From IMG/VR virus record IMGVR_UViG_3300033143_002031, positions 1 through 64,000 of that record: a stretch of DNA of 64,000 nucleotides. One strand, given 5' to 3'. Shown in pieces: positions 16,787-25,712 of the stretch. The notes under the pieces are model-generated. The model searched no databases. It was not told the DNA's origin and saw only the letters and a list, made by a program, of their open reading frames with translations. Each line of letters opens with the position of its first letter. Position 1 is the first letter of the stretch. Source of the DNA: a virus. The translations under genes were made by a program, and so were the position numbers.

Positions 16787-18901
16787 ATGCCCACTTTCCT
16801 GGAACAGTTCGCTGACGCCGAGATCAAGGTCCGCTACAAGGAACCTCTCCTCACGGCCGGGCTCGACCAGATGCTCACCGGCATCACGCCACAGGGTGTC
16901 CATCGCGGCTTCAGGCTCGCCCCCAACATCGGGAACCTGAAGGTCACGGTGGAGGCGGACCCGGCGGACAACGACCACATCGCTGCGTATACGACGGACG
17001 ATGGCTACACGCTGCGGCTCCGGCGCACGGGCGGTGATTTCGATCTCGACCTGTCGCCCTTCATCAACAAAGAGGTCGTGATCGCAATCTTCGCGGAGTA
17101 CGGCACGGGCGTGACGACATTCGCGGAGATCCGGGCCTACGAGTACGACCCGGTGGACGAGTTCACGGGAGCGGCAGAGCGCGGTGAGTTGGTCGTCCTC
17201 GGCAAGGTCACGGTGCCGGCAGCCGGGGTCATCCCGGTGACCGACATCGATCCGACTTTCCGCACGCTCGCGTGGGACCACGTAGGCTCAGACGCCGCAC
17301 CGTGGGAGCAGGTGATCGAGAACGGGAGCTTCGAGCTTGCTGCTGATGCTGCCTCGTTTGTCGCTGCGGATCGCGGGTTCGTGCCGCATTGGGACACGCA
17401 GTACATTCTTCCGCAGCACTCGTGGGGGATCGACTCGGTGAACCCCCACACGGGCCGCTACTGCCTGAAGATGACGGGAACGGGAGTCGCCTCGCTCAGT
17501 GTCGTCCCGCCGGACAGGATCGTCGCGGTCCAGCCGGGGCAGTTGATCCGCGTCTCCTACTGGGTCAGAGGGGAGAACTGGCCTGTTATCGGTGCCGGCG
17601 GGACGATGGGCCTCCAGTTGAACTTCTTCGGCCCGAATCTGAGTTTGCTCTCGTTCCGGGTGGTGCAGGACAAGAGCCTCACCGGAACCTTCGGATGGAC
17701 CCAACTGGACGAGTACATCGAGGTGCCAGCCGGCGTGGCGTGGATGGTGCCGGCGATTACGATCCTCGACAGTCCGGTGGCAGGTGTCACGGCTGCGCTG
17801 GCCTTCGATGACATTCGCGTGTGGATGTCCAAGGGTCCGCCGACTATCCCCTACTCCTCGGTCCAGGATGGCCTGACGAACGGAGGCCACGTCGTCGGCC
17901 AACTCGGGATCGCAGAAACGAACGTCACGCAGTTCGGCATCACGCAGGACTTGGAGTCGTTCGTCAAGGGCATCCTAGCCCTGCACAAACTCGACAATGT
18001 GGCGGGGCCAGGAGTGAACCGCTACAAGTGGAGTCGGCTGGACGAGGAGCCATTCAATCTGCGGCTCGTGGAGGGTTCTGTCCATTCGACTGGGCTTGTC
18101 GGGACGACGGACGAGGCGGAGTACCCGCGCTTCGCGGCCGAGTCTCCTGACCCGCTTGTGGCTGCGTGGGCGAACATTCTGGAAGTGACTTCCGCGTTGT
18201 CGGGTAGCTCGGTACCCGCGGCTATGCGGCGTCTTGGCTGGCTCACATCGACCCACACGAAGCTGTACGAGCTTCTGAACGCTCGTAGGGATCTTACTCT
18301 CGGGCAGCACGTTCTGGACGATCCGGCGCAAGACGCGGCCGAGTTCACTGTGGCTGCCTCGAATGGGGGCGGAGCGGTTGTCGGGCTTTCCGGACATGCG
18401 GCGGCGGACGGGACACCCTTCCTGTTCATGCAGCCGCTCTGGGCTGTTTATGGGGACCCTACGGCGGCAGCGCCAAACTGCCATGAGGAGCTACGGGACG
18501 GCTACCTCAACTTCCCGCTCGTCACTGCGGCCCTGTCGAATAGGGTCGATCCTGGCATGGACAACATCCTGTGCAGCGCCAACATCGTGAAGGCGTGGGC
18601 TCATTTCCACTGCGGGGGAGGCGCGGCTGCGATCGATGAGGCATACGGGATTTCCAGCATCGTTTACGACGCCACGTCGCCAGTCTTGAACTTTCACCGG
18701 ACGATGGATTCGAGTGAGTATGTCGTCGTCATCAACTCGCTTGGAGATCCGCAGAGGACTGGACAGCCATTCAACTTGACGACAACTGGATTCAGCTTCA
18801 GGTCGCTGTATCACAGCGCGGTTGGGGCGCACTCGGTGGATGATTTCTCACTCGGTGGGGACATCTATTTCCTTGCTATCGTGATCGGCCGGCAGAGCTA
18901 G
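16787..18901 (+). CDS. Tail-fibre protein with carbohydrate-binding-like module
   Basis: 704 residues, starting just after the previous stop. Residues about 172-345 follow the jelly-roll pattern of CBM4/9-type carbohydrate-binding modules (IENGSFEL, GRYCLKMTGTG, PGQLIRVSYWVRG, LAFDDIRVWMS). The N-terminal part (about 1-150) is beta-rich. A helical stretch (ITQDLESFVKGILALHKLD) precedes a C-terminal receptor-binding-type domain. Likely a host-recognition fibre separate from the two duplicated cassettes. Confidence 0.7.
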   Translation: MPTFLEQFADAEIKVRYKEPLLTAGLDQMLTGITPQGVHRGFRLAPNIGNLKVTVEADPADNDHIAAYTTDDGYTLRLRRTGGDFDLDLSPFINKEVVIAIFAEYGTGVTTFAEIRAYEYDPVDEFTGAAERGELVVLGKVTVPAAGVIPVTDIDPTFRTLAWDHVGSDAAPWEQVIENGSFELAADAASFVAADRGFVPHWDTQYILPQHSWGIDSVNPHTGRYCLKMTGTGVASLSVVPPDRIVAVQPGQLIRVSYWVRGENWPVIGAGGTMGLQLNFFGPNLSLLSFRVVQDKSLTGTFGWTQLDEYIEVPAGVAWMVPAITILDSPVAGVTAALAFDDIRVWMSKGPPTIPYSSVQDGLTNGGHVVGQLGIAETNVTQFGITQDLESFVKGILALHKLDNVAGPGVNRYKWSRLDEEPFNLRLVEGSVHSTGLVGTTDEAEYPRFAAESPDPLVAAWANILEVTSALSGSSVPAAMRRLGWLTSTHTKLYELLNARRDLTLGQHVLDDPAQDAAEFTVAASNGGGAVVGLSGHAAADGTPFLFMQPLWAVYGDPTAAAPNCHEELRDGYLNFPLVTAALSNRVDPGMDNILCSANIVKAWAHFHCGGGAAAIDEAYGISSIVYDATSPVLNFHRTMDSSEYVVVINSLGDPQRTGQPFNLTTTGFSFRSLYHSAVGAHSVDDFSLGGDIYFLAIVIGRQS

Positions 18902-18910
18902 GAGAGCGCT

Positions 18911-19423
18911 ATGATCGAGATGGTGGAAGCACGTTCCCGGACCGAGGTGATGGACCTAGAGGTCGCGATCTCGGGTATGACGATCACTGTTGGGGGCGGC
19001 GGTGCCTCCGTGAACAAGGTGTCAGAGTCCATTGTAGCAACTGAGTTTGTGGCCGAGAGTGATGCGGCCGGTGTGCTCCGTGTTACCGGGTATCTGGTAC
19101 AGGGGGATGAGGACGGGAGTCTCACTATCCTCGTGGATGAGGTAGGGGCAGAGGATGAGCCCTACGTGTTCGTGCCTGGGGGTGAGTTCAAGCTCCTGGC
19201 TCGTGTGTTTTATGTTGCAGTGCCGATAGGAGCTACGAGCCTGGAGGACGAGACGATCACGGTGTGGCGGATCGTACAGGAGACGGACGAGGTGGCGATG
19301 ATCGCGAGGAGAGAGGCTTCGAGGATGGAGCCGGCTCCTGAGCAACCTGAATCTGATCCAGGGCCGACCGAGGAGCAGCTACAGCAAGGTCGGGATGCAC
19401 TGAAGCCGAACGGAGGCGAGTGA
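18911..19423 (+). CDS. Small probable virion protein
   Basis: 170 residues. Beta-rich middle (VTGYLVQGDEDGSLTILVDE, VFVPGGEFKLLARVFYVAV), followed by an acidic, proline-rich tail (EPAPEQPESDPGPTEEQ). It ends within the start of the next gene (TGATGG at 19421). Position after the fibre suggests a structural or assembly role, with no recognised family. Confidence 0.65.
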   Translation: MIEMVEARSRTEVMDLEVAISGMTITVGGGGASVNKVSESIVATEFVAESDAAGVLRVTGYLVQGDEDGSLTILVDEVGAEDEPYVFVPGGEFKLLARVFYVAVPIGATSLEDETITVWRIVQETDEVAMIARREASRMEPAPEQPESDPGPTEEQLQQGRDALKPNGGE

Positions 19424-19629
19424 TGGCTCGCGAGGCAATACGGGCGCGTGATCTTCCTGGTCGTGCCGAGGAGAAGGCGGAACGCCTGGCGCACGAGGCG
19501 CGTGGGAAAGCTCGGCAGGGGAGCGTAGAGGGCTCGACCTTCGAGTCCCTGAGCGCGAAGCAGAAGGATGTGCTCCTGAAGCAGCTTGCCATTCAGGCTG
19601 GTCTGATCGAGGATAGCGACGACGAGTAG
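19423..19629 (+). CDS. Small helical charged protein
   Basis: 68 residues from ATG 19423 overlapping the preceding stop. Almost entirely charged helix (RAEEKAERLAHEARGKARQG) followed by KQKDVLLKQLAIQAGLIED. It could be an assembly chaperone or scaffold fragment. Not recognised. Confidence 0.6.
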   Translation: MAREAIRARDLPGRAEEKAERLAHEARGKARQGSVEGSTFESLSAKQKDVLLKQLAIQAGLIEDSDDE

Positions 19630-19637
19630 GAGAGACC

Positions 19638-20045
19638 ATGAGTATACGACTGCGATACAAGATCGAGGCTTCGGTCTCATCCACGTCGGCCGAGGAGAGA
19701 GACCTCGGGAACGTCGCCTACGAGGTCGTGGACGACGATTCCGGAGAAGGCGGGACCAGGAAGACGCTCCTGGCGGCCGGAGCGACGGATGTCTCCGTGA
19801 TGCTGACCGAAATCTCAGCGGCCCGGTTCGTCCTCATCCGGACGAATGCCAAGGACCCGACCGATACGCTTGGGGCGATCACCGTCAAAAAGAACGCCAT
19901 CGGAGGCGAGCCCATCACGATCGAGCCTCTGCCGGACGCGACCGAGGCTCACCTGCTCATGGCCACCTCGGGCGTCACCGATCTGTTCGCCACGAACGGT
20001 GGGACGGTGGACACCGAGATTACCGTCATGGCAGTCGGCGACTAG
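19638..20045 (+). CDS. Probable virion protein
   Basis: 135 residues, preceded by AGGAGAG. Beta-rich, acidic, no cysteine, no signal peptide (DVSVMLTEISAARFVLIRTN, TDTEITVMAV type strands). It ends the transcription block before the promoter at 20053. A small capsid-decoration or tail protein would fit; there is no direct evidence. Confidence 0.6.
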   Translation: MSIRLRYKIEASVSSTSAEERDLGNVAYEVVDDDSGEGGTRKTLLAAGATDVSVMLTEISAARFVLIRTNAKDPTDTLGAITVKKNAIGGEPITIEPLPDATEAHLLMATSGVTDLFATNGGTVDTEITVMAVGD

Positions 20046-20052
20046 GGCTGGC

Positions 20053-20082
20053 TTGACGGGACGATCGAAGTTACACTAGGCT
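20053..20082 (+). promoter_or_regulatory. Promoter for the gene at 20122
   Basis: TTGACG, 18-bp spacer, TAGGCT. The unusual -10 TAGGCT is the same as in the promoters of the right arm (46922, 50662, 63173), which supports it. It lies in the 76-base gap before a gene that has AAGGGAGG as ribosome site. Confidence 0.6.
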
Positions 20083-20121
20083 CTGACAAGGAACGAGGCC
20101 AAGAGCCCAAGGGAGGTTCCA

Positions 20122-20460
20122 ATGATCGTAACAATGACCAACGTCTCCGGTCGCGCAATCAACGTCCCCGCCGTCGGCGAGGATGGCGTCTCGCTTCCCG
20201 GTGGGAACCACCCCGAGGAGGCCACGCACCGCACCGACCCGCTGCCCTACCCGTTCGCGCACATCGGTGAGGTCGCCATCGCCGGGACCTCCATCCTGCC
20301 GATGCACCACCGCGACTGGCGCTACAGCCGCTCGCAGATGCGCGGCATGCCGATGTCCGAGAAGTGGCAGATGATGGTCCAGGATGGCGTCGTGACGCTC
20401 GGCTACGCGGCGGAGGTCGACCTCCGTGACGAGGAAGACCTCTTCGAGGACGCGGTCTGA
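20122..20460 (+). CDS. Small protein of unknown function
   Basis: 112 residues, GGGAGG eight bases before the ATG. It starts MTNVSGRAINVPA and ends in an acidic tail (DLRDEEDLFEDAV), with several His/Met in the middle (SILPMHHRDW). It has its own promoter. A virion decoration or head-fibre role is possible, but the family is not recognised. Confidence 0.65.
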   Translation: MIVTMTNVSGRAINVPAVGEDGVSLPGGNHPEEATHRTDPLPYPFAHIGEVAIAGTSILPMHHRDWRYSRSQMRGMPMSEKWQMMVQDGVVTLGYAAEVDLRDEEDLFEDAV

Positions 20461-20515
20461 GCAAACTCGGGTGTGACCTGCTCTGCGGGAAGTGATCCCC
20501 GAGCCTGGAGGACCG

Positions 20516-20824
20516 ATGACCGACCTACTGAAAGAGGTACGAAGCCGCGTACTGGCCCCTGGTCCGTTCGCTCGGTGGACGCACGAGGCGTCGAACCAGG
20601 CGCGACCGAACCTGCGAAACCTGGCCGACTCGGCCAGGGCGGTCCAGGCTCAGTGCCGCGATCTTCCAGGCGTGGTTGCGATGGACCTTCGCGAGGACAC
20701 GCGAAGGGTTGCTTTCGCCGTCATGCAGAACCTCTACCCCATCGTGGAGGCCATCGACACCGATGCAGGGCAATACCTCGCGCAAGCGACGGAGGCTCTG
20801 CGGAAGGTCGGGGCGGATGTCTGA
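20516..20824 (+). CDS. Small helical protein
   Basis: 102 residues; start chosen at ATG 20516 because GGAGG lies seven bases upstream, whereas the earlier ATG at 20492 has none. Mostly helical and mildly basic. Overlaps the next gene by eight bases, so the two are translationally coupled. Function unknown. A GCAAACTC word sits just after the previous stop. Confidence 0.65.
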   Translation: MTDLLKEVRSRVLAPGPFARWTHEASNQARPNLRNLADSARAVQAQCRDLPGVVAMDLREDTRRVAFAVMQNLYPIVEAIDTDAGQYLAQATEALRKVGADV

Positions 20825-21164
20825 GTTTGTCCTACGGCCGGCTCGACTGCGGGAAGGGAAGTTCATTCCCGACCGTCATGGCGAGAAGGTCGAGATGGAC
20901 TGGACAGGTTTGGTGGAGCGATTCTCTCCGTCCAGGACGAGACCTAGCCTCTTGATCCTACGAGGCGTTCACCCTGGCATGTTCATCGGCACGCGGAAGC
21001 AGGGGAAGGACATTCGGACCTTCTCTTTCGATGCTGCGGGCCGTTCTCGAAGCGCCGCGCAAGTGTTGAAGCAGGACCCGACGTTCGCGTCTTCGGTCGT
21101 GGAGGTGTTCCTTGTGGACACCGTGAGTTGGGACATGCAGCTACAGGAGCTAGGCGCAGCGTAG
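20817..21164 (+). CDS. Small alpha/beta protein
   Basis: 115 residues, ATG 20817 inside the end of the previous gene. Contains alternating strands and helices (LLILRGVHPGMFIGTRK, SVVEVFLVDTVSWDM). Co-translated with the 102-residue protein. Possible tail-completion or neck protein by size and position only. Confidence 0.6.
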   Translation: MSEFVLRPARLREGKFIPDRHGEKVEMDWTGLVERFSPSRTRPSLLILRGVHPGMFIGTRKQGKDIRTFSFDAAGRSRSAAQVLKQDPTFASSVVEVFLVDTVSWDMQLQELGAA

Positions 21165-21214
21165 GGGCTGTGATATTCTCGCCCTGATCAAGGCGTCGTG
21201 AAGGAGGCCGAGAA

Positions 21215-21760
21215 GTGGAAAGCTACGAAACGATCATGGGTCTCGTGGAAGAGGTTCGCGACATTCTCGACCTCCACGAGGTAGAGGGTCTCTCCGGGAA
21301 GAAGCGCAAGTCCGTGATCGCCAAGATCAAGGCATCGCATGACCCGGAGAAGCATGGCCCGGACGTGACCAAGCACGTCCGGAAGGTGCTGGGCGCCATC
21401 AAGAAGGGCCACGCCGCGTCGACCCCTCACAACCCCTTCAAGAACATCAAGAAGGGGAAGCACCTCGGCGGGACGTCGAGTTCGGTCGCCAAGAAGAAGG
21501 GGCCGAGCACCACGACTCCCGGCTCCAAGAAGAAGCAGTGGAGGTGCCGCTGCCACTCCTATCACTGCATCTGCACGGGCAAGGGCGCGGAGAACAAGGG
21601 CGAGATCAAGCACGTCGAGATCGACCGGAACTACAAGGCGACCTACAACCTGAACTACAAGAAGTGGCGCAAGGCCCACGAGAAGATCTTCAAGGCGGGC
21701 GGCAAGCGCGGCTTCAAGACGCCGGTCAAGTCCCACCACAAGAAGTATCACGAGGCGTAG
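21215..21760 (+). CDS. Lysine-rich protein with Cys/His cluster
   Basis: 181 residues from GTG 21215, with AAGGAGG nine bases upstream. About a quarter of the residues are Lys. A Cys/His cluster (CRCHSYHCIC) near residue 110 looks metal-binding. Strong positive charge suggests nucleic-acid binding inside the particle. It foreshadows the basic cargo-type proteins from 23.7 kb on. No family recognised. Confidence 0.65.
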   Translation: MESYETIMGLVEEVRDILDLHEVEGLSGKKRKSVIAKIKASHDPEKHGPDVTKHVRKVLGAIKKGHAASTPHNPFKNIKKGKHLGGTSSSVAKKKGPSTTTPGSKKKQWRCRCHSYHCICTGKGAENKGEIKHVEIDRNYKATYNLNYKKWRKAHEKIFKAGGKRGFKTPVKSHHKKYHEA

Positions 21761-21776
21761 GTCGTTGGAGGGCTGA

Positions 21777-22607
21777 GTGCCTACCCTGGGGACGCTAGCA
21801 GCGGGGATTCAGAGCGTCTCCGCAGTACGCCGCAGCGAGGTGTACATCACCGAGCTAGGCGACGACGACCTCCCGATCATAGAGAGCGGCGTCCCCCAGT
21901 GGCGAAAGTTCCAGTATTTCCCTGAGTCTGTCGCCGACACCAAGCAGGTAAACTACCAGCCGAAGGAAGTTCCTGGTGGTTCGCTGCCTCTTTACCAGTA
22001 CACAGGCTCCGGCGAGCGGACCCTCGCCTTCACCGCGTACTTCACGACCGACGTCGATCACCTCGTCAATCAGCGCTCGATCGACTTCGACGCCCGCCCG
22101 ATCGGTGGGACCCTCGGCGACCAGACACTTCCTCTCGTTGCGACTCGAACTTCGACAGTCTCGGATGCTGTCGAGGACTCCCGAAACCGTATGGTTGCAT
22201 CGGGAGCCCAGCACCGAAATCCGTTCATCCCGGGGGCGCTTGTGTGGCTCCGGAGGTTCATGTTCCCCCGGTATGGCGAGACTGCTGAGATCGGGGTTCC
22301 ACTGACGAAGCCCCCTCACAAACTCCTGCTCCACTTCACGGGCTCGGAGATCGAACGTCTTGGCGGGGGTGGAGGCTTCAGTGTTGGGGGTGGCGGTATC
22401 CTTTGCGTCATGACCACCTGCGATATCAACATCGAGGCGTTTTTCCCCTCGGGTAACATCCGGATTGCCAGCGTGAGCCTTTCCTTTGCCGAGGTCCCGC
22501 AGCGCGGAGGATCGGTCAAGTTCCCGTCCGCTGAACCCCTCGATACGGTTGCGAACGACTGGTATCAGTTGACCGCGAGCGCATGGAACACTACGAGCGG
22601 CGGATGA
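21777..22607 (+). CDS. Baseplate/tail structural protein
   Basis: 276 residues from GTG 21777. The segment PQWRKFQYFPESVADTKQ...QPKEVPGGSLPLYQ...GERTLAFTAYFTTD resembles a conserved baseplate or tail-tube-end family of large myoviruses; the name is not certain. A glycine-rich loop (GGGGGFSVGGGG) sits at about residue 195. It is co-translated with the next gene (ATG 22604 overlaps its stop). Confidence 0.6.
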   Translation: MPTLGTLAAGIQSVSAVRRSEVYITELGDDDLPIIESGVPQWRKFQYFPESVADTKQVNYQPKEVPGGSLPLYQYTGSGERTLAFTAYFTTDVDHLVNQRSIDFDARPIGGTLGDQTLPLVATRTSTVSDAVEDSRNRMVASGAQHRNPFIPGALVWLRRFMFPRYGETAEIGVPLTKPPHKLLLHFTGSEIERLGGGGGFSVGGGGILCVMTTCDINIEAFFPSGNIRIASVSLSFAEVPQRGGSVKFPSAEPLDTVANDWYQLTASAWNTTSGG

Positions 22608-23035
22608 CGGCGCGAGAACGGCTCCTGAAGGCCCTGGAAGAGACGTTGGGAGCCCCCAGCCCTCAGAGGTCTTCTGCGGCCTGGAAGGGCTTCTACGGCT
22701 CCATGGGGCAGCAGTCGGTCCCCGGCAACCGAGACGGAGCCCAGCAAGCGTGGCCCTATCGGACCCAGACGGCCGAGGTGGTGTGGAAGCACGCCAGCGA
22801 TCTCATCCCGAAGCACCCTGAGTTGGACGAGAACGACATCCTGAAGATGGCTATCGAAATCTCTGGTGTGGACGCGCTCGACCTCTCTCCCGAGGACTGG
22901 CGGCTCTTGGAGATGGCGATCGAGTGGCGCAAGAACGGCGTGACAGGTCAAACCCCGCCTCGCATCGGTGGTGCTCCGGGAGGCCCGGCCAAGTTCTCGA
23001 CCACTGGCTACCTTCCGAGGCGTGGCGCTCCCTAG
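22604..23035 (+). CDS. Small protein coupled to the baseplate gene
   Basis: 143 residues from ATG 22604, which overlaps the preceding TGA; an earlier ATG at 22583 would extend the overlap without a better ribosome site. Helical and charged, with a Gly/Pro-rich C terminus. In this position a T4 gp53-like or tail-assembly role is conceivable, but no motif proves it. Confidence 0.6.
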   Translation: MTARERLLKALEETLGAPSPQRSSAAWKGFYGSMGQQSVPGNRDGAQQAWPYRTQTAEVVWKHASDLIPKHPELDENDILKMAIEISGVDALDLSPEDWRLLEMAIEWRKNGVTGQTPPRIGGAPGGPAKFSTTGYLPRRGAP

Positions 23036-23080
23036 CGCTTGTCGTACAATCCCCCAAGGTGGTAGGTTTCAGGGGGACTC

Positions 23081-23281
23081 ATGGCGATCAGAGCAGTAGT
23101 CGCAGACATCGACAACTTGGAAGCCGAGGCCGAAGCGGCTCCGGAGCCCGGGGAGGACTGGATCATGATTCCGTGCCCCACCCCGACGTACAAGGCCCTG
23201 TCGGATGCGGCAGCGCGCAAGAACATGACGGTGGCGCAACTCTTCGCGCGGTCCATCGCCATCGCAATCGAGGAGGACTGA
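23081..23281 (+). CDS. Small ribbon-helix-helix-like protein
   Basis: 66 residues. The C-terminal half (PTYKALSDAAARKNMTVAQL, then ARSIAIAIEE) has the strand-helix-helix pattern of CopG/Arc-like DNA-binding proteins, preceded by an acidic N terminus. A possible -10 (TACAAT at 23044) lies upstream. It may regulate the cluster that follows. Weak assignment. Confidence 0.5.
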   Translation: MAIRAVVADIDNLEAEAEAAPEPGEDWIMIPCPTPTYKALSDAAARKNMTVAQLFARSIAIAIEED

Positions 23282-23282
23282 C

Positions 23283-23732
23283 ATGGCTTTTCCGACCGGA
23301 TGGCCCCCGAGATTTTCCAGTGGTAAGCGGAACATCCGCTTCTACATTGCTGCGCTGGCAACGGCAAACTTCTCCGACCGCGCGTACCTGTTCGCCGATC
23401 AGGTCGGCGCGAACCCGTACACCCCCCTGCCGGTAGTTCGGCCCGGCGGGGACGTGTCGTCTCCGGACTATCCGGGGCCGACAGACATCGGCGCCAACCC
23501 AGCCGGAACGGGGCAGCACGGTGACGACCCGCACCCGATGATCTGGTCCGAGGGGATCATGATCATCAACAAGGGGGCGACGCCGATCTACTTCTCGTTT
23601 GATGGCGCCAACATCCAAGGCGAGGTCCCGCCGACCGCTGCCGGCGTCCCGGGGCAGATTTACATGGAGCGCTCTGAGGCTGGCATCGCCATCAACGGCG
23701 CCGGAAACAATTTCGTCGTCTATGCGTGGTAG
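23283..23732 (+). CDS. Probable head or tail decoration protein
   Basis: 149 residues, one base after the previous stop. Contains IMIINKGATPIYFSFDG and QIYMERSEAGIAI, patterns common in small beta-barrel virion proteins, with Gly/Pro-rich loops. Followed with overlap by the two-Nudix protein (GTG 23726). Structural role inferred. Confidence 0.55.
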   Translation: MAFPTGWPPRFSSGKRNIRFYIAALATANFSDRAYLFADQVGANPYTPLPVVRPGGDVSSPDYPGPTDIGANPAGTGQHGDDPHPMIWSEGIMIINKGATPIYFSFDGANIQGEVPPTAAGVPGQIYMERSEAGIAINGAGNNFVVYAW

Positions 23733-25339
23733 CTGTGGCTGAGAAGAAGCCATACACGCCCCCGCCTCTCGGGATGCTGGGCATGAAGCTGGGGCAGGTC
23801 GTTCAGGCCCTTGGCCTCGGCAAGGCCAAGGCGCAGATCGTCCAGAAGGGCGGCCCAAAGCTCAAGCCCCTGAAGGTGCACAAGCCGGACGTGAAGCATG
23901 CGAAGAGCAAGACGCATCACGCCGGACCGAAGAAGCCCGCAGGACCCCCGCCGATCGAGGTCTACCCCTACATCGACTCCGAGACCAAGAAAGAGGACTC
24001 CGGCCTCGTCACACTGAAGATGGCCAAGCACAAGATGAGCGTCGAGAAGTTTGCCGCTCGTCTGAAGGAACTCAGCCTTGGCCTCGCGGTCGGGCACCAG
24101 AAGATCATCACCGGGTACAAGGCACACGTCGCCATCGTGTCCCGGGCGGAAGCCAAGGCAGCCTCGAACGAGAACCCGGGCGCGCTCCTCGTGGGGAAGT
24201 CGTCCCCGCTCAAGCCGATAAAGAAGTGGATCTCATCGGGCTGCGTCGTCCTCGACTCTGCGGACGACCACGACCACGTCTACGTGACCAAGCCATCGAA
24301 CCACTACGGTCCGTGGTGCTTGCCGAAGGGTACGGTGGACAAGGGCGAGTCGCTCAAGCAGACAGCACTTCGAGAGGTGTGGGAGGAGACTGGCCTCCGG
24401 GTCAAGATCATGACGGGGAAGATGGCCTACCTCGGGAAGTTTGAGGGCGGCTACTCGTTCACCCACTACTTCCTGGCGGTGAAGGTCGGCGGGAGCCCGC
24501 ACCCGACGAGAGAGACCGAGCGTGTCGCACTGGTCACGTGGGACGAGGCCCTGCGGTTGTTCCGGTCGGGTGGGAACACGCGGGACCCCAAGGTGATCAG
24601 GCTGGCCCGTCGTGCGTTGAGTCTCCGCGAGGACGCAGTAGAGGAAGCGACCGAGGAGCTACAGATCACGGCCTACCCCTACTCCTACGGCGGAGAGAAG
24701 GACACGGCCCGGATCATCCTGAAGGTGCCGACGAGCCAGGGGACGGCAGAGCAGTTCGATGCCATCCTGAAGGAATTCTCGCTCCGAATGGACTCGAAGC
24801 ACCCGGCGATCGAGACGAAGGCTACGGCCCACGTGGCAGTCGTCGCCCGAGACGACCTCGCCCGAGCGGCCAAGGCTGGAATGAAGGTCCAGCGACTCGC
24901 TATGCAGGGCATCGGGAAAGCTCAGAAGAAGTGGACGTCGGCCGGTGGCGTCGTGCTCGACTCGCTCGAAGGCGAGCCCAGCGTCTACATCATTCGGCCC
25001 GCGTCTTGGCCGGGAGGGTGGGCCTACCCGAAGGGGCAGGTGGACGAGGGGGAGACCAAGCAGAAGGCGGCGGTTCGGGAGGTGTTCGAGGAGACCGGCC
25101 TGCGGGCCAAGATACTCCCCGGCAAGTCCTACATCGGCAAGGGCGAGGGCAGCTACGCCGTCGCTCATTTCTATCTGATGGTGAAGACCGGCGGCAGCGC
25201 GAAACGGACGGACGAGACAAAGGGCATTCGGTTGGTCACGCTGGACGAGGCGGAGCGGCTGTTCCAACAGGTCGGGAACACCCGCGACCTCAGAATCACA
25301 CGCAAGGCACAGAAGCTCGTCAGCCAGCGCGTGAAGTGA
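23726..25339 (+). CDS. Tandem Nudix hydrolase (two domains in one chain)
   Basis: 537 residues from GTG 23726, overlapping the previous stop. Two full Nudix boxes (G-x5-E-x7-REVxEETG-L) lie at residues 202-224 and 437-459, with all catalytic glutamates present. Each is preceded by a homologous domain of about 75 residues (VYPYIDSETKKEDSGLVTLK / AYPYSYGGEKDTARIILK), so a two-domain unit was duplicated in tandem. A Lys-rich, Pro-rich N-terminal tail (about 1-75) comes first. Nudix enzymes cut nucleoside diphosphates linked to another moiety (ADP-ribose, NADH, alarmones, RNA caps); the substrate is not evident. Its position among basic modular proteins suggests it may be carried in the virion. 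Confidence 0.85.
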   Translation: MVAVAEKKPYTPPPLGMLGMKLGQVVQALGLGKAKAQIVQKGGPKLKPLKVHKPDVKHAKSKTHHAGPKKPAGPPPIEVYPYIDSETKKEDSGLVTLKMAKHKMSVEKFAARLKELSLGLAVGHQKIITGYKAHVAIVSRAEAKAASNENPGALLVGKSSPLKPIKKWISSGCVVLDSADDHDHVYVTKPSNHYGPWCLPKGTVDKGESLKQTALREVWEETGLRVKIMTGKMAYLGKFEGGYSFTHYFLAVKVGGSPHPTRETERVALVTWDEALRLFRSGGNTRDPKVIRLARRALSLREDAVEEATEELQITAYPYSYGGEKDTARIILKVPTSQGTAEQFDAILKEFSLRMDSKHPAIETKATAHVAVVARDDLARAAKAGMKVQRLAMQGIGKAQKKWTSAGGVVLDSLEGEPSVYIIRPASWPGGWAYPKGQVDEGETKQKAAVREVFEETGLRAKILPGKSYIGKGEGSYAVAHFYLMVKTGGSAKRTDETKGIRLVTLDEAERLFQQVGNTRDLRITRKAQKLVSQRVK

Positions 25340-25367
25340 TCGAGCGAAAGCTCAGGGAGCACGGACG

Positions 25368-25649
25368 ATGGCGTGGTACTTTCTACGGGTCCCGGGGTGC
25401 CGGGCCTTCAACGCAGTCAAGAAATTCAAGCGGCAGGTGGCCCAACTCGGGCGCGTCTACGAGTGTGATCACGGCACAGAGATCGACCCCACTGCCGGCT
25501 GGTACACGGTCAACATCGGCGAGAAGGAGGTTCCGGGTGTTCGTGAGCGCCTGAAGGCTCTGGGTATCAGCGAGCGCGTGGACCACATCGAGCCCCTGTC
25601 GCGCCCTATCGACGGTCGGAGTATCTCCAAGCAACTCGCCTTGTTCTGA
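25368..25649 (+). CDS. Small protein of unknown function
   Basis: 93 residues, start preceded by AGGGAG. Begins MAWYFLRVPGCRAF and is mixed alpha/beta with a basic N-terminal half and the segment VYECDHGTEIDP. It lies between the Nudix gene and a membrane-protein gene. Family not recognised. Confidence 0.6.
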   Translation: MAWYFLRVPGCRAFNAVKKFKRQVAQLGRVYECDHGTEIDPTAGWYTVNIGEKEVPGVRERLKALGISERVDHIEPLSRPIDGRSISKQLALF

Positions 25650-25712
25650 GAGCCCCCGTCAGCTATCCTTCACGCACGTTTCGATGTATGATCGCAACGT
25701 TAGAGGGGGCCG

